64,000 bases of DNA from Mesobacillus jeotgali. GTDB taxonomy: Bacteria > Bacillota > Bacilli > Bacillales > Cytobacillaceae. A program made the translations under genes and the position numbers. Shown piece after piece: positions 7,883-16,374 of this stretch (its first letter is position 1; every line of letters begins with the position of its first letter). The notes under the pieces are model-generated. The model saw nothing but the letters and a program-made list of their open reading frames with translations, had not been told where the DNA came from and did not search any database. Where the stretch lies: the NCBI RefSeq assembly GCF_002874535.1, contig NZ_CP025025.1, forward strand, positions 1,101,526 to 1,165,525. The letters are read 5' to 3'.

Positions 7883-8743
7883 TTATGATGGCAGTTTGTT
7901 TAAAAAGAAAATTGCTATCGTACCTGGTCCTGTATGGGAACCGACAGCAGCACCGATGGAAGTTATGTAAACATCCTTTGCATGAAGTTCTTCCATTATC
8001 ATATTCTTCATCTCAGTCGCTGTTTCAAGATCATCTGCCTGGCTGATGCCAATGATCTGATTTTCAAATTCCACGCCTCGTTCCTTCATTACTTCCAAAA
8101 TCCTGCGGAGAAGTTTTTTCTTTCCGCGGATTTTTTCAAGCGGAACCAGTTTCCCATCCTCAACATTAAGCAGCGGCTTAATATTCAACAGGCCGCCTAC
8201 GAATGCTGAAGCTTTTGAAACGCGTCCACCTTTGGCAAGATGGTCAAGGTCATCTACTGTGAATAAATGCTCCATATGCTGGCTGTGAAATTGGACAGCT
8301 TCAACGATTTTTTCTTTTGAAAAGTTCTCCCTCGCCATCCGTGCTGCTTCCATAACAACCAGTCCATATCCAAGGGATGCACATTTTGTATCGATGATCG
8401 ACAAGTTGAAGTCAGGGTATTCCTCCTTAACCTGCTCGGCAATCATGACGGCTGTCTGATATGTTCCTGACAGCTGTGAAGAGAAAGCTATGTATATTCC
8501 ATCTTGCTTATTCTCGGCCAATTCCGTGAAAACTTCTTTAAAACCAGCAGGAGAAGCCTGTGAGGTCTTTGGAAGGTTGCCAGCGCGGATTTGATCGTAC
8601 ACTTCTTTTGGCTGTATTGTTCGTAGGTCCTCATATTCATTGCCATTAATATGGACCTTCAACGGAAATAGTATTGCATCATTTTCTTCATAAAAACTCA
8701 ATGGCAAATCACATGCACTGTCAGCCATGATTTTTACTGACAT
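7883..8743 (-). CDS. yitS: DegV-family fatty-acid-binding protein (YitS-like)
   Basis: A 286-aa DegV/EDD-fold protein. Its N-terminal motif KIMADSACDLP, the QASPAGF loop and SSQLSGTYQTA are hallmarks. DegV proteins bind a fatty acid and, as FakB, present it to the FakA kinase for phosphorylation and entry into phospholipid synthesis. The ATG at 8743 is preferred over a GTG three codons upstream because AGGTGA lies 6 nt before it. It is divergent from yitT, the same neighbour as in B. subtilis. The 43-aa gene follows after the hairpin at 7826-7875. Confidence 0.9.
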   Translation of the reverse strand: MSVKIMADSACDLPLSFYEENDAILFPLKVHINGNEYEDLRTIQPKEVYDQIRAGNLPKTSQASPAGFKEVFTELAENKQDGIYIAFSSQLSGTYQTAVMIAEQVKEEYPDFNLSIIDTKCASLGYGLVVMEAARMARENFSKEKIVEAVQFHSQHMEHLFTVDDLDHLAKGGRVSKASAFVGGLLNIKPLLNVEDGKLVPLEKIRGKKKLLRRILEVMKERGVEFENQIIGISQADDLETATEMKNMIMEELHAKDVYITSIGAAVGSHTGPGTIAIFFLNKLPS

Positions 8744-8872
8744 AACTTTCACCTGCTTTCAACCTTTATATGTTAATAGTTTATAGGGAATATGAGAAAA
8801 AGACAATTAATTATAGTGATTTTCGGCAAAATAGGGGTACAGGAAGAATAGAAAAGAATAAGGGGGATTTAC

Positions 8873-9715
8873 ATGGTCTGGTTGGAAACAAAAAAAATCA
8901 TCATCGTGGTGATAGGGGCATTCTTGAATGCTATGTCGCTGAACTTCTTTTTAATACCGGCAAATGTTTACGCAAGCGGCTTTACCGGGATCGCACAGCT
9001 CGTTTCGAGCATACTTGGAGAATTTGCGCCATTTAATATTTCTACCGGGATTCTTCTACTGCTATTGAATATACCGGTAACAATCCTTGGCTGGATGAAA
9101 GTAGGGAAATCATTTACACTTTATAGTTTTATCTCCGTTCTGCTTTCATCATTCTTTCTAGAAATCATTCCGGTAAAAGAAGTATCGAGTGATATTCTGC
9201 TCAATGCCGTTTTTGGGGGAGTCATTGCAGCGTTAGGTGTTGGACTTACCTTAAAATGGGGGGCTTCCACAGGAGGAATGGATATTATTGCAATGGTCCT
9301 GTCACGAATGAATGATCGTCCGGTTGGTACATATTTCTTTACCTTGAATGGAATCATTATAATGACAGCTGGCTTTGTATTTGGATGGGAAAACGCTCTA
9401 TATACTCTTGTCGCTTTGTATGTGTCCACACGGTTAATTGATGCCATCCATACACGCCATGAGAAACTGACGGCGATGATCGTTACGAAGAAGTCAGATG
9501 AATTAAAGCAGGCCATCCATGACAAACTTGTTCGCGGTATCACACTGCTGCCTGCCAAGGGAGCTTTTTCAGGAGAACAGAAAGAAATGCTTATCATTGT
9601 CGTGACAAGGTATGAATTGTATGACCTGGAACACATTATCAAGGAAGTCGATCCACATGCGTTCACTAATATTGTTGAGACAGCTGGGATCTTTGGTTTT
9701 TTCCGAAGGGAGTAA
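8873..9715 (+). CDS. yitT: YitT-family membrane protein (DUF161 + DUF2179)
   Basis: A 280-aa integral membrane protein with five to six hydrophobic helices in residues 1-190, including the GASTGGMDIIAMVLSR signature, and a cytoplasmic DUF2179 domain (about 205-275, LTAMIVTKKSDEL...GITLLPAKGAFSGEQ). Transport function is suspected for the family but not proven. The start ATG is preceded by AAGGGGGA. The BsuPI gene follows 23 bp later and is probably co-transcribed, as yitT-ipi is in B. subtilis. Confidence 0.92.
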   Translation: MVWLETKKIIIVVIGAFLNAMSLNFFLIPANVYASGFTGIAQLVSSILGEFAPFNISTGILLLLLNIPVTILGWMKVGKSFTLYSFISVLLSSFFLEIIPVKEVSSDILLNAVFGGVIAALGVGLTLKWGASTGGMDIIAMVLSRMNDRPVGTYFFTLNGIIIMTAGFVFGWENALYTLVALYVSTRLIDAIHTRHEKLTAMIVTKKSDELKQAIHDKLVRGITLLPAKGAFSGEQKEMLIIVVTRYELYDLEHIIKEVDPHAFTNIVETAGIFGFFRRE

Positions 9716-9738
9716 TCACTGAAGTGGAGGTTTGGTAA

Positions 9739-10527
9739 ATGAGGAAGGTCACTTTGTTGATCATTTTGTTGTTGATGGCCGTGGCACCTGTCCTGGCGAT
9801 TGGAGAAGAAAAACAGACACCAGCAAATCTGGAATACAGTTTTTACATTGACCCCTTGGCTGGTCCTGATAAAGCTGAGTTTGAAATCGTCCTGCAAAAC
9901 CAGGGGAATACAGAGCTTTCATTTGAATTCCCAACATCCCAGAAATACGAAATTACCGTCTTTGATGCCAATAAGAAAAAGGTGTATCAGTATTCTGAAG
10001 GAAAATCATTTACCCAGGCCTTTGAAACCTTGACCTTGAAACCACAGGGGAAAATGAAATGGATGGAGAGCTGGGATTACTCGACGGCAGGAAAAAGAGT
10101 CCCGGAAGGTGAATACACAGTCACTGCACAGTTGAAAGCAACAAGCATCAATGGAAAACCTGTCGGGGACAAAAAGCCGCTGACTGATACAAAGACAATG
10201 TATATCCCTGGGGAAAACCCTGTTTTTAATGGCGTAGTTTCAGAGGGGAACAAAGGCAATTATATAATAAAGGGTGAAGCCCGGCCAATCAATGGTAAGT
10301 TCTTTTATACTGTTGAGGATGGACATAATCAGTTGATCCCTGAAACAGAAGTTGCTCCAGGAGCAAAATATCCAAAATGGAAGCCGTTCTCGCTGGAAAT
10401 ATCAATACCAGAAAGCAAGCTTCCGCAAAATGGGTCAGTCATTCTTAATCTATACGAACGCGGCAAGGATGGCGAAATCATCCATACCTATCCAGTGTTG
10501 CTTGAAAGGTTCAATAATCATAATTAG
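9739..10527 (+). CDS. Secreted BsuPI-domain protein (intracellular proteinase inhibitor-like)
   Basis: A 262-aa protein with an N-terminal signal peptide (about residues 1-20, a hydrophobic core LLIILLLMAVAPVLA). A BsuPI domain follows (about 30-150, with ITVFDANKKKVYQYSEG and FTQAFETLTLKPQG). The C-terminal part (about 155-258) looks like a Gmad2-type immunoglobulin-like domain. B. subtilis Ipi is a short intracellular inhibitor of the major serine protease; this longer version appears exported, so its target may differ. It is the second gene after yitT and ends in a strong terminator. Confidence 0.82.
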   Translation: MRKVTLLIILLLMAVAPVLAIGEEKQTPANLEYSFYIDPLAGPDKAEFEIVLQNQGNTELSFEFPTSQKYEITVFDANKKKVYQYSEGKSFTQAFETLTLKPQGKMKWMESWDYSTAGKRVPEGEYTVTAQLKATSINGKPVGDKKPLTDTKTMYIPGENPVFNGVVSEGNKGNYIIKGEARPINGKFFYTVEDGHNQLIPETEVAPGAKYPKWKPFSLEISIPESKLPQNGSVILNLYERGKDGEIIHTYPVLLERFNNHN

Positions 10528-10528
10528 C

Positions 10529-10567
10529 AAAGTGAAAGCTGGCGGGATCTCCGCCAGCTTTCACTTT
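10529..10567. terminator. Bidirectional terminator after the BsuPI gene
   Basis: A stem of about 16 bp (AAGTGAAAGCTGGCGG paired with CCGCCAGCTTTCACTT), 5-nt loop and T/A runs on both sides, between convergent genes. Confidence 0.93.
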
Positions 10568-10758
10568 TACTTGCTTTCAATTGAATTCAGCTCGTCCTGA
10601 AATGACCGAAGCTGCTCTTTTTCAGCCATTGTCGTATTGGCATAGGCTGATGACAGAGCATTTTTAGCTGTGTTGATGGCTGCAGACTGTTCCGCAGGCT
10701 CCGCAGACTGAGCTAACTGGACAGCCTTCCTAGCTTCCTGAAAAAGCCTGTTTCCCAT
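10567..10758 (-). CDS. Small DUF3813-like protein (63 aa)
   Basis: A 63-aa soluble, helical, Ala/Gln/Glu-rich protein (MGNRLFQEARKAVQLAQSA...). It resembles the DUF3813 family of Bacillaceae, with no known function. The start is preceded by AGGGGGAA. Its ATG directly follows the TAA of the upstream 50-aa gene (TAAATG), so the two are a tightly coupled pair. Confidence 0.78.
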   Translation of the reverse strand: MGNRLFQEARKAVQLAQSAEPAEQSAAINTAKNALSSAYANTTMAEKEQLRSFQDELNSIESK

Positions 10759-10911
10759 TTAAATTCCCCCTAAAGAGGACTCTCTGACATTTGCCATCTT
10801 TTGTGCTTCAGCCTCGGCATAAGTGGTGTGGTAAGGGATTCGTTCATCATGCTTGGAGACAGTATCTACCCCTTGCTGTACAAAACGCTTGGATTTATTG
10901 CTTTTACCCAT
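10759..10911 (-). CDS. Small hypothetical protein (50 aa) coupled to the DUF3813 gene
   Basis: A 50-codon gene: MGKSNKSKRFVQQGVD at the N-terminus, a DERIPYHTTYAEAEAQKMANV middle and ESSLGGI at the end. The start ATG follows GGAGGGG at 7 nt, a near-ideal ribosome site. The stop abuts the start of the next gene with no spacer, and the next gene's ribosome site lies within its last codons. No family was recognised. Its strong start signal and coupling make it a probable real gene. Confidence 0.72.
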   Translation of the reverse strand: MGKSNKSKRFVQQGVDTVSKHDERIPYHTTYAEAEAQKMANVRESSLGGI

Positions 10912-11087
10912 CGTTTTACCCCTCCATCTACGAGCGAATTTGAAACAGGCTATAACGCCGCTTCGATTATAGTATGCTCTTTTGACATAAAATCAAACGG
11001 TTCTGTGTCAAGTTCATATTGGAATAGGTACAAGCAATGTTTAACATTTATCTGACAAATTGTGCAGCGATAGATCAGGCACGTCTC

Positions 11088-11456
11088 ACGGACAAAACAC
11101 AACGGGTACAAGGGAAATGTCCAATTGAGCCTGTCTAACGGACAAACAGAGCGGGAATCAGGAGGGAAGTGTCCAATAGAGCCTGTCTAACGGACAAACA
11201 CAGCGTGAATCAGCAGGGAAGTGTCCGATAGAGCCTGTCTAACGGACAAACAGAGGGTGAATCAAGAGGGAAGTGTCCAATAGAGCCTGTCTAACGGACA
11301 AACACAGCGGGAATCAACAGAAAAATGTCCGATAGAGCTCTTCTAACGGACAAACACATCAGTAATCATGAAAAAAATGTCCGATAGAGCACTTCTAACG
11401 GACAAACGCAACAGTAATAATGAAAAAAATGTCCGATAGAGCTTTCCTATCGGACA
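11088..11456. repeat. Array 2: eight units of 52 bp (TGTCC...GGACA family)
   Basis: The ACGGACA/ATCGGACA word starts at 11088, 11138, 11190, 11242, 11294, 11346, 11398 and 11450 (spacings 50 and then 52 throughout). Each unit has a 27-bp imperfect dyad, TGTCCGATAGAG...CTAACGGACA. The last copy is a perfect 10-bp hairpin, TGTCCGATAG / CTATCGGACA, ending 22 bp before the yitU stop codon. Confidence 0.95.
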
Positions 11457-11477
11457 TCTTCCAGAAGGTGTTTGGGA

Positions 11478-12296
11478 TTATAATGCCTTCAAATTAAGCA
11501 AGTCGTTCAAATAAACGCCAATGCCATCTTCTTCGTTTGTCAATGTCATGTCGTTGGCGATGTTTTTCACTTCGTCGACGGCATTGCCCATCGCGATTCC
11601 TCGCCCAGCGTATTCGAGCATTTCCAAATCATTATCCTCATCCCCGAAAGCAATGATGCGATCAGCAGGGATTTGGAAGTAATCTGACGCTTTCTTTAAG
11701 CCAACTGCTTTGTTCAAACCGTTTTTAACGATTTCGACGACATGGAAAGGAGCAGCCCAACTTCTATGGTCGATCACTTCGGCATGGACTTCTGACAGAT
11801 GGTTACGGATTTTACGGACATGCTCTTCATCAGCGTGAATCAACATACTAGTTGGAGATGTCTTCAAATATCTTCTCAAATCACCGGTCGTGATATTAGG
11901 ATTTCCCATATTAAAAATGTCCATCAATTTTTCATCATGATAATGTACATATACATCGTCGATTACTTCGGCAATGATATTGTAGAATTTGAAATCATCA
12001 AGTGCTTCTACTATATCCTTTGCCACATCGATTGATAGCGGAGAATGGTGTACTCCCCAGCTATTATCAAGCGGGTGATGGATAAACGCACCGTTGAAGT
12101 TGACGATTGGCGTATCAAGTGCAAGCTCATGGTAGTACATCTCGCTCGAACGGAATGGTCTTCCTGTCGCGATCATGACAACATGGCCTGCTTCCCGTGC
12201 CTTTTTAATCACGTGTTTGTTCTTTTCTGAGATCGTTTTATCATCTGTAAGTAAAGTTCCATCAAGATCTAAAGCAATTAAATGTTTTTCAGCCAT
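11478..12296 (-). CDS. yitU: Cof-type HAD-IIB phosphatase YitU
   Basis: A 272-aa HAD-superfamily hydrolase. Motif I is LIALDLDGTLL (nucleophile Asp), motif II ATGRP, motif III a Lys in NGLNKAVGL, and motif IV FGDEDNDLEML. The C2B cap lies between motifs II and III. B. subtilis YitU dephosphorylates an FMN-pathway intermediate (5-amino-6-ribitylamino-uracil phosphate) among other substrates; the same role is likely but not shown. AAGAAGGAG precedes the start. It is divergent from yitV. Confidence 0.92.
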   Translation of the reverse strand: MAEKHLIALDLDGTLLTDDKTISEKNKHVIKKAREAGHVVMIATGRPFRSSEMYYHELALDTPIVNFNGAFIHHPLDNSWGVHHSPLSIDVAKDIVEALDDFKFYNIIAEVIDDVYVHYHDEKLMDIFNMGNPNITTGDLRRYLKTSPTSMLIHADEEHVRKIRNHLSEVHAEVIDHRSWAAPFHVVEIVKNGLNKAVGLKKASDYFQIPADRIIAFGDEDNDLEMLEYAGRGIAMGNAVDEVKNIANDMTLTNEEDGIGVYLNDLLNLKAL

Positions 12297-12503
12297 AAAT
12301 ACTCCTTCTTAACACTAGTTTTTAAATGATATGCGTATGATTGGCTCTTTTTTCGTAAGAGTTCTACAATACATATTGAATGATGGTTAATGGGTCTTAT
12401 AACCACTATGGTAACCATTTTACATATAAATTGTAAAAAAATCATTTTAGATACTTAAAAGTGCGGTAAATTTAATATCCGCTTTCTTCAGGAGGGTTAA
12501 TCA

Positions 12504-13271
12504 TTGATTTTGGTCGAGAAGAAACGCTTAGAACATATTCCCGTTCTCCATATTGTAAAACAAAAGCAATTTTCAGATAGAATGCCTTTGATTGTTTTTC
12601 TCCATGGGTTCACGAGTACAAAAGAACGTAATATGCATTATGCTTACCTTTTTGCCGAAAAAGGCTTTAGGGTCATCATGCCAGAGGCGAAATATCACGG
12701 AACTCGCAGTGAAGGATTGTCAGAAGCTGAGCTTAGCTTCCGCTTTTGGGAAATCGTCATCACGTCTATTGAGGAGCTTTCGACGATCAAGCAGGAGCTG
12801 GTTGAGGAAGGCCTGGTGGACCCAGCAAGAATCGGCGTTGCCGGTACATCGATGGGCGGCATTACGACACTTGGAGCACTGGCAAAGTATGAATGGATAA
12901 AAGCAGGTGTCAGCCTGATGGGGAATCCTTCATTTGAGCAGTTCGCGCTATGGCAGCTGAACGAAATGGAAAAAAGGAATGTTCAGATAGGGTTATCCCA
13001 GGAACAAATATCAAGCTTGCTAAATCAGTTAAAACAGTACGACCTCAGCCTGCAGCCTGAAAAATTGAACAATCGTCCGCTGTTATTCTGGCATGGGAAA
13101 TTAGATGCGGTCGTACCATATCAATCTGCGTATGATTTTTACGAGCAAAACAGGAAAAACTATAAGAGACTAGATGGTATGTTTGAATTCATCACAGATG
13201 AAAATGCTGGACACAATGTGTCAAATGCGGGTGTTGAGGCAACTGCAAGTTGGTTTGAAAAGCATATCTAA
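12504..13271 (+). CDS. yitV: Alpha/beta hydrolase (esterase) YitV
   Basis: A 255-aa serine hydrolase. The oxyanion motif FLHGFTST, nucleophile elbow GTSMGG, acid in HGKLDAVVPY and final histidine in ENAGHNV are all present, so it should be active. The start is TTG, chosen because AGGAGGG lies 7-8 nt upstream. The natural ester substrate is unknown. Neighbours yitU and yitW are the same as in B. subtilis. Confidence 0.9.
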   Translation: MILVEKKRLEHIPVLHIVKQKQFSDRMPLIVFLHGFTSTKERNMHYAYLFAEKGFRVIMPEAKYHGTRSEGLSEAELSFRFWEIVITSIEELSTIKQELVEEGLVDPARIGVAGTSMGGITTLGALAKYEWIKAGVSLMGNPSFEQFALWQLNEMEKRNVQIGLSQEQISSLLNQLKQYDLSLQPEKLNNRPLLFWHGKLDAVVPYQSAYDFYEQNRKNYKRLDGMFEFITDENAGHNVSNAGVEATASWFEKHI

Positions 13272-13349
13272 TGGCTTTCTGCTTTTAATGGGTACAAATC
13301 ATTGTTATGATAGTAATAGGTTACAGCAATAAAAAAGGAGTGTTCACCG

Positions 13350-13661
13350 ATGGATGAAGAATTAAAAGATAGCATTATGGGTGCGCTTGAGATGGTCGTT
13401 GACCCTGAACTTGGCGTCGATATCGTTAATTTAGGGCTTGTATATGATGTGGATTTGAACGATGAAGGACTTGCGACAGTGACAATGACATTGACTTCCA
13501 TGGGCTGCCCGCTTGCAGGTACGATCGTTGAGCAGGTTAAATTGGCTCTTGCCGACCTTCCAGAAGTAAAAGATACCGAAGTTAATATCGTATTTAACCC
13601 ACCATGGTCTAAGGACATGATGTCCCGTTATGCGAAAATCGCTTTAGGCGTAAGGGACTAA
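13350..13661 (+). CDS. yitW: MIP18/DUF59 metal-sulfur cluster assembly factor YitW
   Basis: A 103-aa protein of the SufT/MIP18 family. Conserved features are VVDPELGVDIVNLGLVYDV, the MGCP motif with its reactive Cys and FNPPWS. Members help insert Fe-S clusters into target proteins. The start is preceded by AAAGGAGTG. A strong terminator follows, and the B. subtilis-like gene order breaks immediately downstream at the anaerobic block. Confidence 0.93.
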   Translation: MDEELKDSIMGALEMVVDPELGVDIVNLGLVYDVDLNDEGLATVTMTLTSMGCPLAGTIVEQVKLALADLPEVKDTEVNIVFNPPWSKDMMSRYAKIALGVRD

Positions 13662-13686
13662 GTCATTGGACTAAGTTATTATCTAG

Positions 13687-13717
13687 AAGCAGCAGGAAAC
13701 CATCTTGCTGCTTTTTT
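13687..13717 (+). terminator. Terminator of yitW
   Basis: An 8-bp stem AAGCAGCA / TGCTGCTT with an 11-nt loop and a T6 run. Confidence 0.88.
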
Positions 13718-13833
13718 CTTTTAAAAAAATTTCGTTGTGAGCCTGAACGATGCGCTTCGTTTTTTTCTTGAGAGTGAGCAAATGTTTACAGGTCACAAAA
13801 TTGTCATACAAAAGGCGATTACGGGTCTGTTTA

Positions 13834-13876
13834 TGTGAGTTAGTTCACTTAATCATGTTGTAAACACTTATATACT
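13834..13876 (+). promoter_or_regulatory. Fnr-type promoter of the radical SAM gene
   Basis: TGTGA-N6-TCACT (13834-13849), then exactly 21 bp, then -10 TATACT (13871-13876). With a start site about 7 bp further on, the Fnr site is centred near -41.5, the class II position. Confidence 0.85.
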
Positions 13877-13908
13877 TCTGTTATAGAGAAGTACTTAAGG
13901 AGGCGCAA

Positions 13909-15036
13909 ATGATGTTTGATAGAGATTTTAACAAAGACCCATTCATTGTGATTTGGGAATTAACCAGAGCCTGCCAATTAAAATGCCTGCACTGTCGTGC
14001 GGAGGCACAATATAGAAGAGATCCGCGTGAATTGTCCTTTGAAGAAGGTAAATCACTGATTGACCAAATATATGAAATGAATAATCCGATGCTTGTGTTC
14101 ACGGGTGGGGACCCGTTGATGAGGGAGGATGTTTTTGATATTGCCGAGTATGCCGTAAAAAAAGGCGTGCGTGTTTCGATGACACCAAGTGCGACACCTA
14201 ATGTGACGAAGGAAGCTATTGAAAAGGCGAAGTCGGTTGGACTATCCCGCTGGGCGTTCAGCATCGACGGTCCTACAGCTGACGTCCACGATCACTTCAG
14301 GGGAACAGCCGGCTCTTTTGATCTGACAATGGAAAGAATCAAGTATTTGCATGAGCTGGAAATCCCGATTCAAATCAATACTGTTATCTCCCGCTATAAT
14401 ATTGAGTATTTAGATGAAATGGCCAAGATGGTGGAAGATTTGGATTGTGTTCTTTGGAGTGTGTTCTTCCTTGTTCCGACAGGACGCGGCCAGGAAAAGG
14501 ACATGATCTCACCTGTGGAGCATGAAAAAGTCTTCACCTGGCTATATGATTTAAGCAAGAGGGTTAAGTTCGACATTAAAACGACTGCGGCGCAGCATTA
14601 TCGACGGGTTGTCATCCAGCAAAAAATGCGCGAAGCAAAGGATCATACAGAAGAAATAGATTATTTGACCGCGCTGACGAAGGAAGGATTAACTGGATCC
14701 ATCGACGGCCTTGGACGTGCGCCAAAAGGAGTCAACGATGGCAATGGTTTTGTGTTTATATCCCACGTTGGAGATGTCTATCCAAGCGGACTGCTGCCTG
14801 TAAAAGCAGGGAACGTAAGGGAACAGCCGCTTGCTGAAATTTACAGGGATTCTCCTGTCTTCAAGTCTTTGAGGAATCCTGACGAGTACAAGGGGAAATG
14901 TGGAGTATGCGAGTTCAGGCATGTATGCGGGGGTTCACGTTCAAGAGCATATGCCATGACTGGTGATTACCTGGAGAGCGAGCCATTCTGCGTATACATT
15001 CCTAAAGCGTTGAGAAAACAAAAGCAGGAGAGCTGA
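13909..15036 (+). CDS. Radical SAM/SPASM protein (TIGR04053-like, NirJ/AhbD-related)
   Basis: A 375-aa radical SAM enzyme. Cys22, Cys26 and Cys29 (CQLKCLHC) would hold the SAM-binding 4Fe-4S cluster, and FTGGDPLM is the SAM-binding GGE-type motif. A C-terminal SPASM region (about 330-365, CGVCEFRHVCGGSRSRAYA and a final FC) would hold auxiliary clusters. It resembles the TIGR04053 group, related to haem-synthesis enzymes NirJ/AhbD. Its Fnr promoter suggests an anaerobic role such as haem or haem d1-like chemistry, but the substrate is not known. The ATG at 13909 follows AGGAGG by 5 nt; the next codon is also ATG and has better spacing. Confidence 0.88.
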   Translation: MMFDRDFNKDPFIVIWELTRACQLKCLHCRAEAQYRRDPRELSFEEGKSLIDQIYEMNNPMLVFTGGDPLMREDVFDIAEYAVKKGVRVSMTPSATPNVTKEAIEKAKSVGLSRWAFSIDGPTADVHDHFRGTAGSFDLTMERIKYLHELEIPIQINTVISRYNIEYLDEMAKMVEDLDCVLWSVFFLVPTGRGQEKDMISPVEHEKVFTWLYDLSKRVKFDIKTTAAQHYRRVVIQQKMREAKDHTEEIDYLTALTKEGLTGSIDGLGRAPKGVNDGNGFVFISHVGDVYPSGLLPVKAGNVREQPLAEIYRDSPVFKSLRNPDEYKGKCGVCEFRHVCGGSRSRAYAMTGDYLESEPFCVYIPKALRKQKQES

Positions 15037-15061
15037 TGAAGCTCTCCTCCGGGTACGATTG

Positions 15062-15103
15062 AAAAAGCGAGTGAAGCCATAAGGGCATTCACTCGCTTTT
15101 TTT
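15062..15103. terminator. Bidirectional terminator between radical SAM gene and fnr
   Basis: A 13-14 bp stem AAAAGCGAGTGAA / TTCACTCGCTTTT with runs of T on both strands, between convergent genes. Confidence 0.93.
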
Positions 15104-15105
15104 CA

Positions 15106-15804
15106 TTAATCTATTGAACAAAAAACAGCCGGGCAGTTCTCGCAGCCGATTTCCTGGCGCAAATAATCCACATCATGGACAAGGATTTTCCCTTTTTTAA
15201 CAGAAATGATTCCCTCTCGCTTCAGTTCATTCAGGATGCGATTCGTGCTTTCGCGGGATGTTCCGCAGAAATTGGCCAGCTCCTGGTTTGTCAGCGGCAG
15301 GTCAATCAGAATGCCGGTATCTTTCTGGACTCCATAGCTGTTAGTCATTCGGATCAAGGTGGAGAATAGTGCCCCTTTTTTTCCGTTAAGTACTAAGTCG
15401 CGGAATTTAGTCTGTGTTTTGCGGAAATGATCGCTCATCCACTTCATGAATTCAAATGCAAGTTTCGGATTGTGGAATATCTCCTTTTCAATTACATCTT
15501 TTCTGATTGCTGCGATTTTCGCATCTTCCAGGATAAGCGCACTTAAGAGGTACTTAGGTGCATCAGTAAAAAGTGTCAATTCTCCGCAAATATCGTTCTC
15601 TCCGCAGATTCTTAAGGCAAGCTCGCGGCCATCCTGGGTGACTTTGCTGATTTGGACCTTGCCGCCCAGGATCAAGTAAAGTTCCTCAGCCTCCATGCCT
15701 TCCTGGAACAGATATGAACCTTTTGGCACATGGATCGTCCGGTCGGCAAACTGGAGTAATTCTTTAATTTCAATTGAATGAGTTACTTTAGTTGTGTTTG
15801 GCAT
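15106..15804 (-). CDS. fnr: Crp/Fnr-family oxygen-responsive regulator Fnr (copy 1)
   Basis: A 232-aa global anaerobic regulator. An N-terminal cyclic-nucleotide-type fold (about 20-120), a long dimerisation helix and a C-terminal winged helix-turn-helix (LTNQELANFCGTSRESTNRIL) are visible. The C-terminal Cys221-X2-Cys224-X4-Cys229 matches the 4Fe-4S ligands of B. subtilis Fnr, and the Asp ligand is likely the one in KFRDL (136). Oxygen loss should let it activate TGTGA-N6-TCACA sites such as the seven in this window. The ATG at 15804 is chosen because AAAGGGTGAT precedes it; upstream Mets lack a site. It is next to narK, as in B. subtilis. Confidence 0.93.
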   Translation of the reverse strand: MPNTTKVTHSIEIKELLQFADRTIHVPKGSYLFQEGMEAEELYLILGGKVQISKVTQDGRELALRICGENDICGELTLFTDAPKYLLSALILEDAKIAAIRKDVIEKEIFHNPKLAFEFMKWMSDHFRKTQTKFRDLVLNGKKGALFSTLIRMTNSYGVQKDTGILIDLPLTNQELANFCGTSRESTNRILNELKREGIISVKKGKILVHDVDYLRQEIGCENCPAVFCSID

Positions 15805-15848
15805 GGTCATCACCCTTTTTTTGATTTTAAAAAGCATAGATCTCACTT

Positions 15849-16157
15849 TGAGAATTGTCTAGCTCTTGCGCCTAGCCAGTTTTCATCCTTGCTCGGCTTC
15901 TTCGAGTATCTTGCGAGAAGCGTTAGCTTTTAGCAGCTCGAGACGTTTGTCTAGCTGCGGCTCCTAACTCCTCGAGACGCTTCGGCCCTGCCAATGAAGT
16001 CAAAGAACGACTTCACTGGCAGGTCCTCCAGCGCTTGTCGGTGTTGGGCAGTCGCCTCCGCTTTTCGAATTCGGTCCGCCCAATGAAGTCAAAGAGCGAC
16101 TTCACCGGTCGGCCCTCCAACGCTAGTCGGGGCTGACCAAGGCGCATACGCTTTTCT
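15849..16157 (+). repeat. Structured intergenic repeat, copy B (composite, about 310 bp)
   Basis: The longest copy. It starts TTGTCTAGCTCTTGCGCC and ends GTCGGGGCTGACCAAGGCGC. It carries two GAAGTC-N7-GACTTC hairpin modules in tandem: one of the CCTGCCA...TGGCAGG type (as in copies A and C) and one of the CCGCCCA...CCGGTCGG type (as in copy D). It looks like a fusion of two subtypes. It lies between fnr and narK. Confidence 0.83.
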
Positions 16158-16374
16158 TTATATCCGTGGCATAATCTCTATTGGCACAATAATAACACCT
16201 AGATAGTGTTAACTAAATATTGATTAAGGAAATGTCAAAATCTCGTCACAATCTAAGACGGTTTTGTTCACAATTTAGAAACAAAGTCAGTCTAGGTATA
16301 TTATATCGAGAAAAAAGCCAGTTGTTTGTAATGTTTCGAAACAACTGTGACAGTTTATTGAACAAAAAAGCGGG

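Noticed and set aside
11088-11456. Regular arrays could be taken for CRISPR loci
   Set aside because: There are no unique spacers: the whole 52-bp unit is repeated, dyad and linker alike, and no cas gene is nearby.
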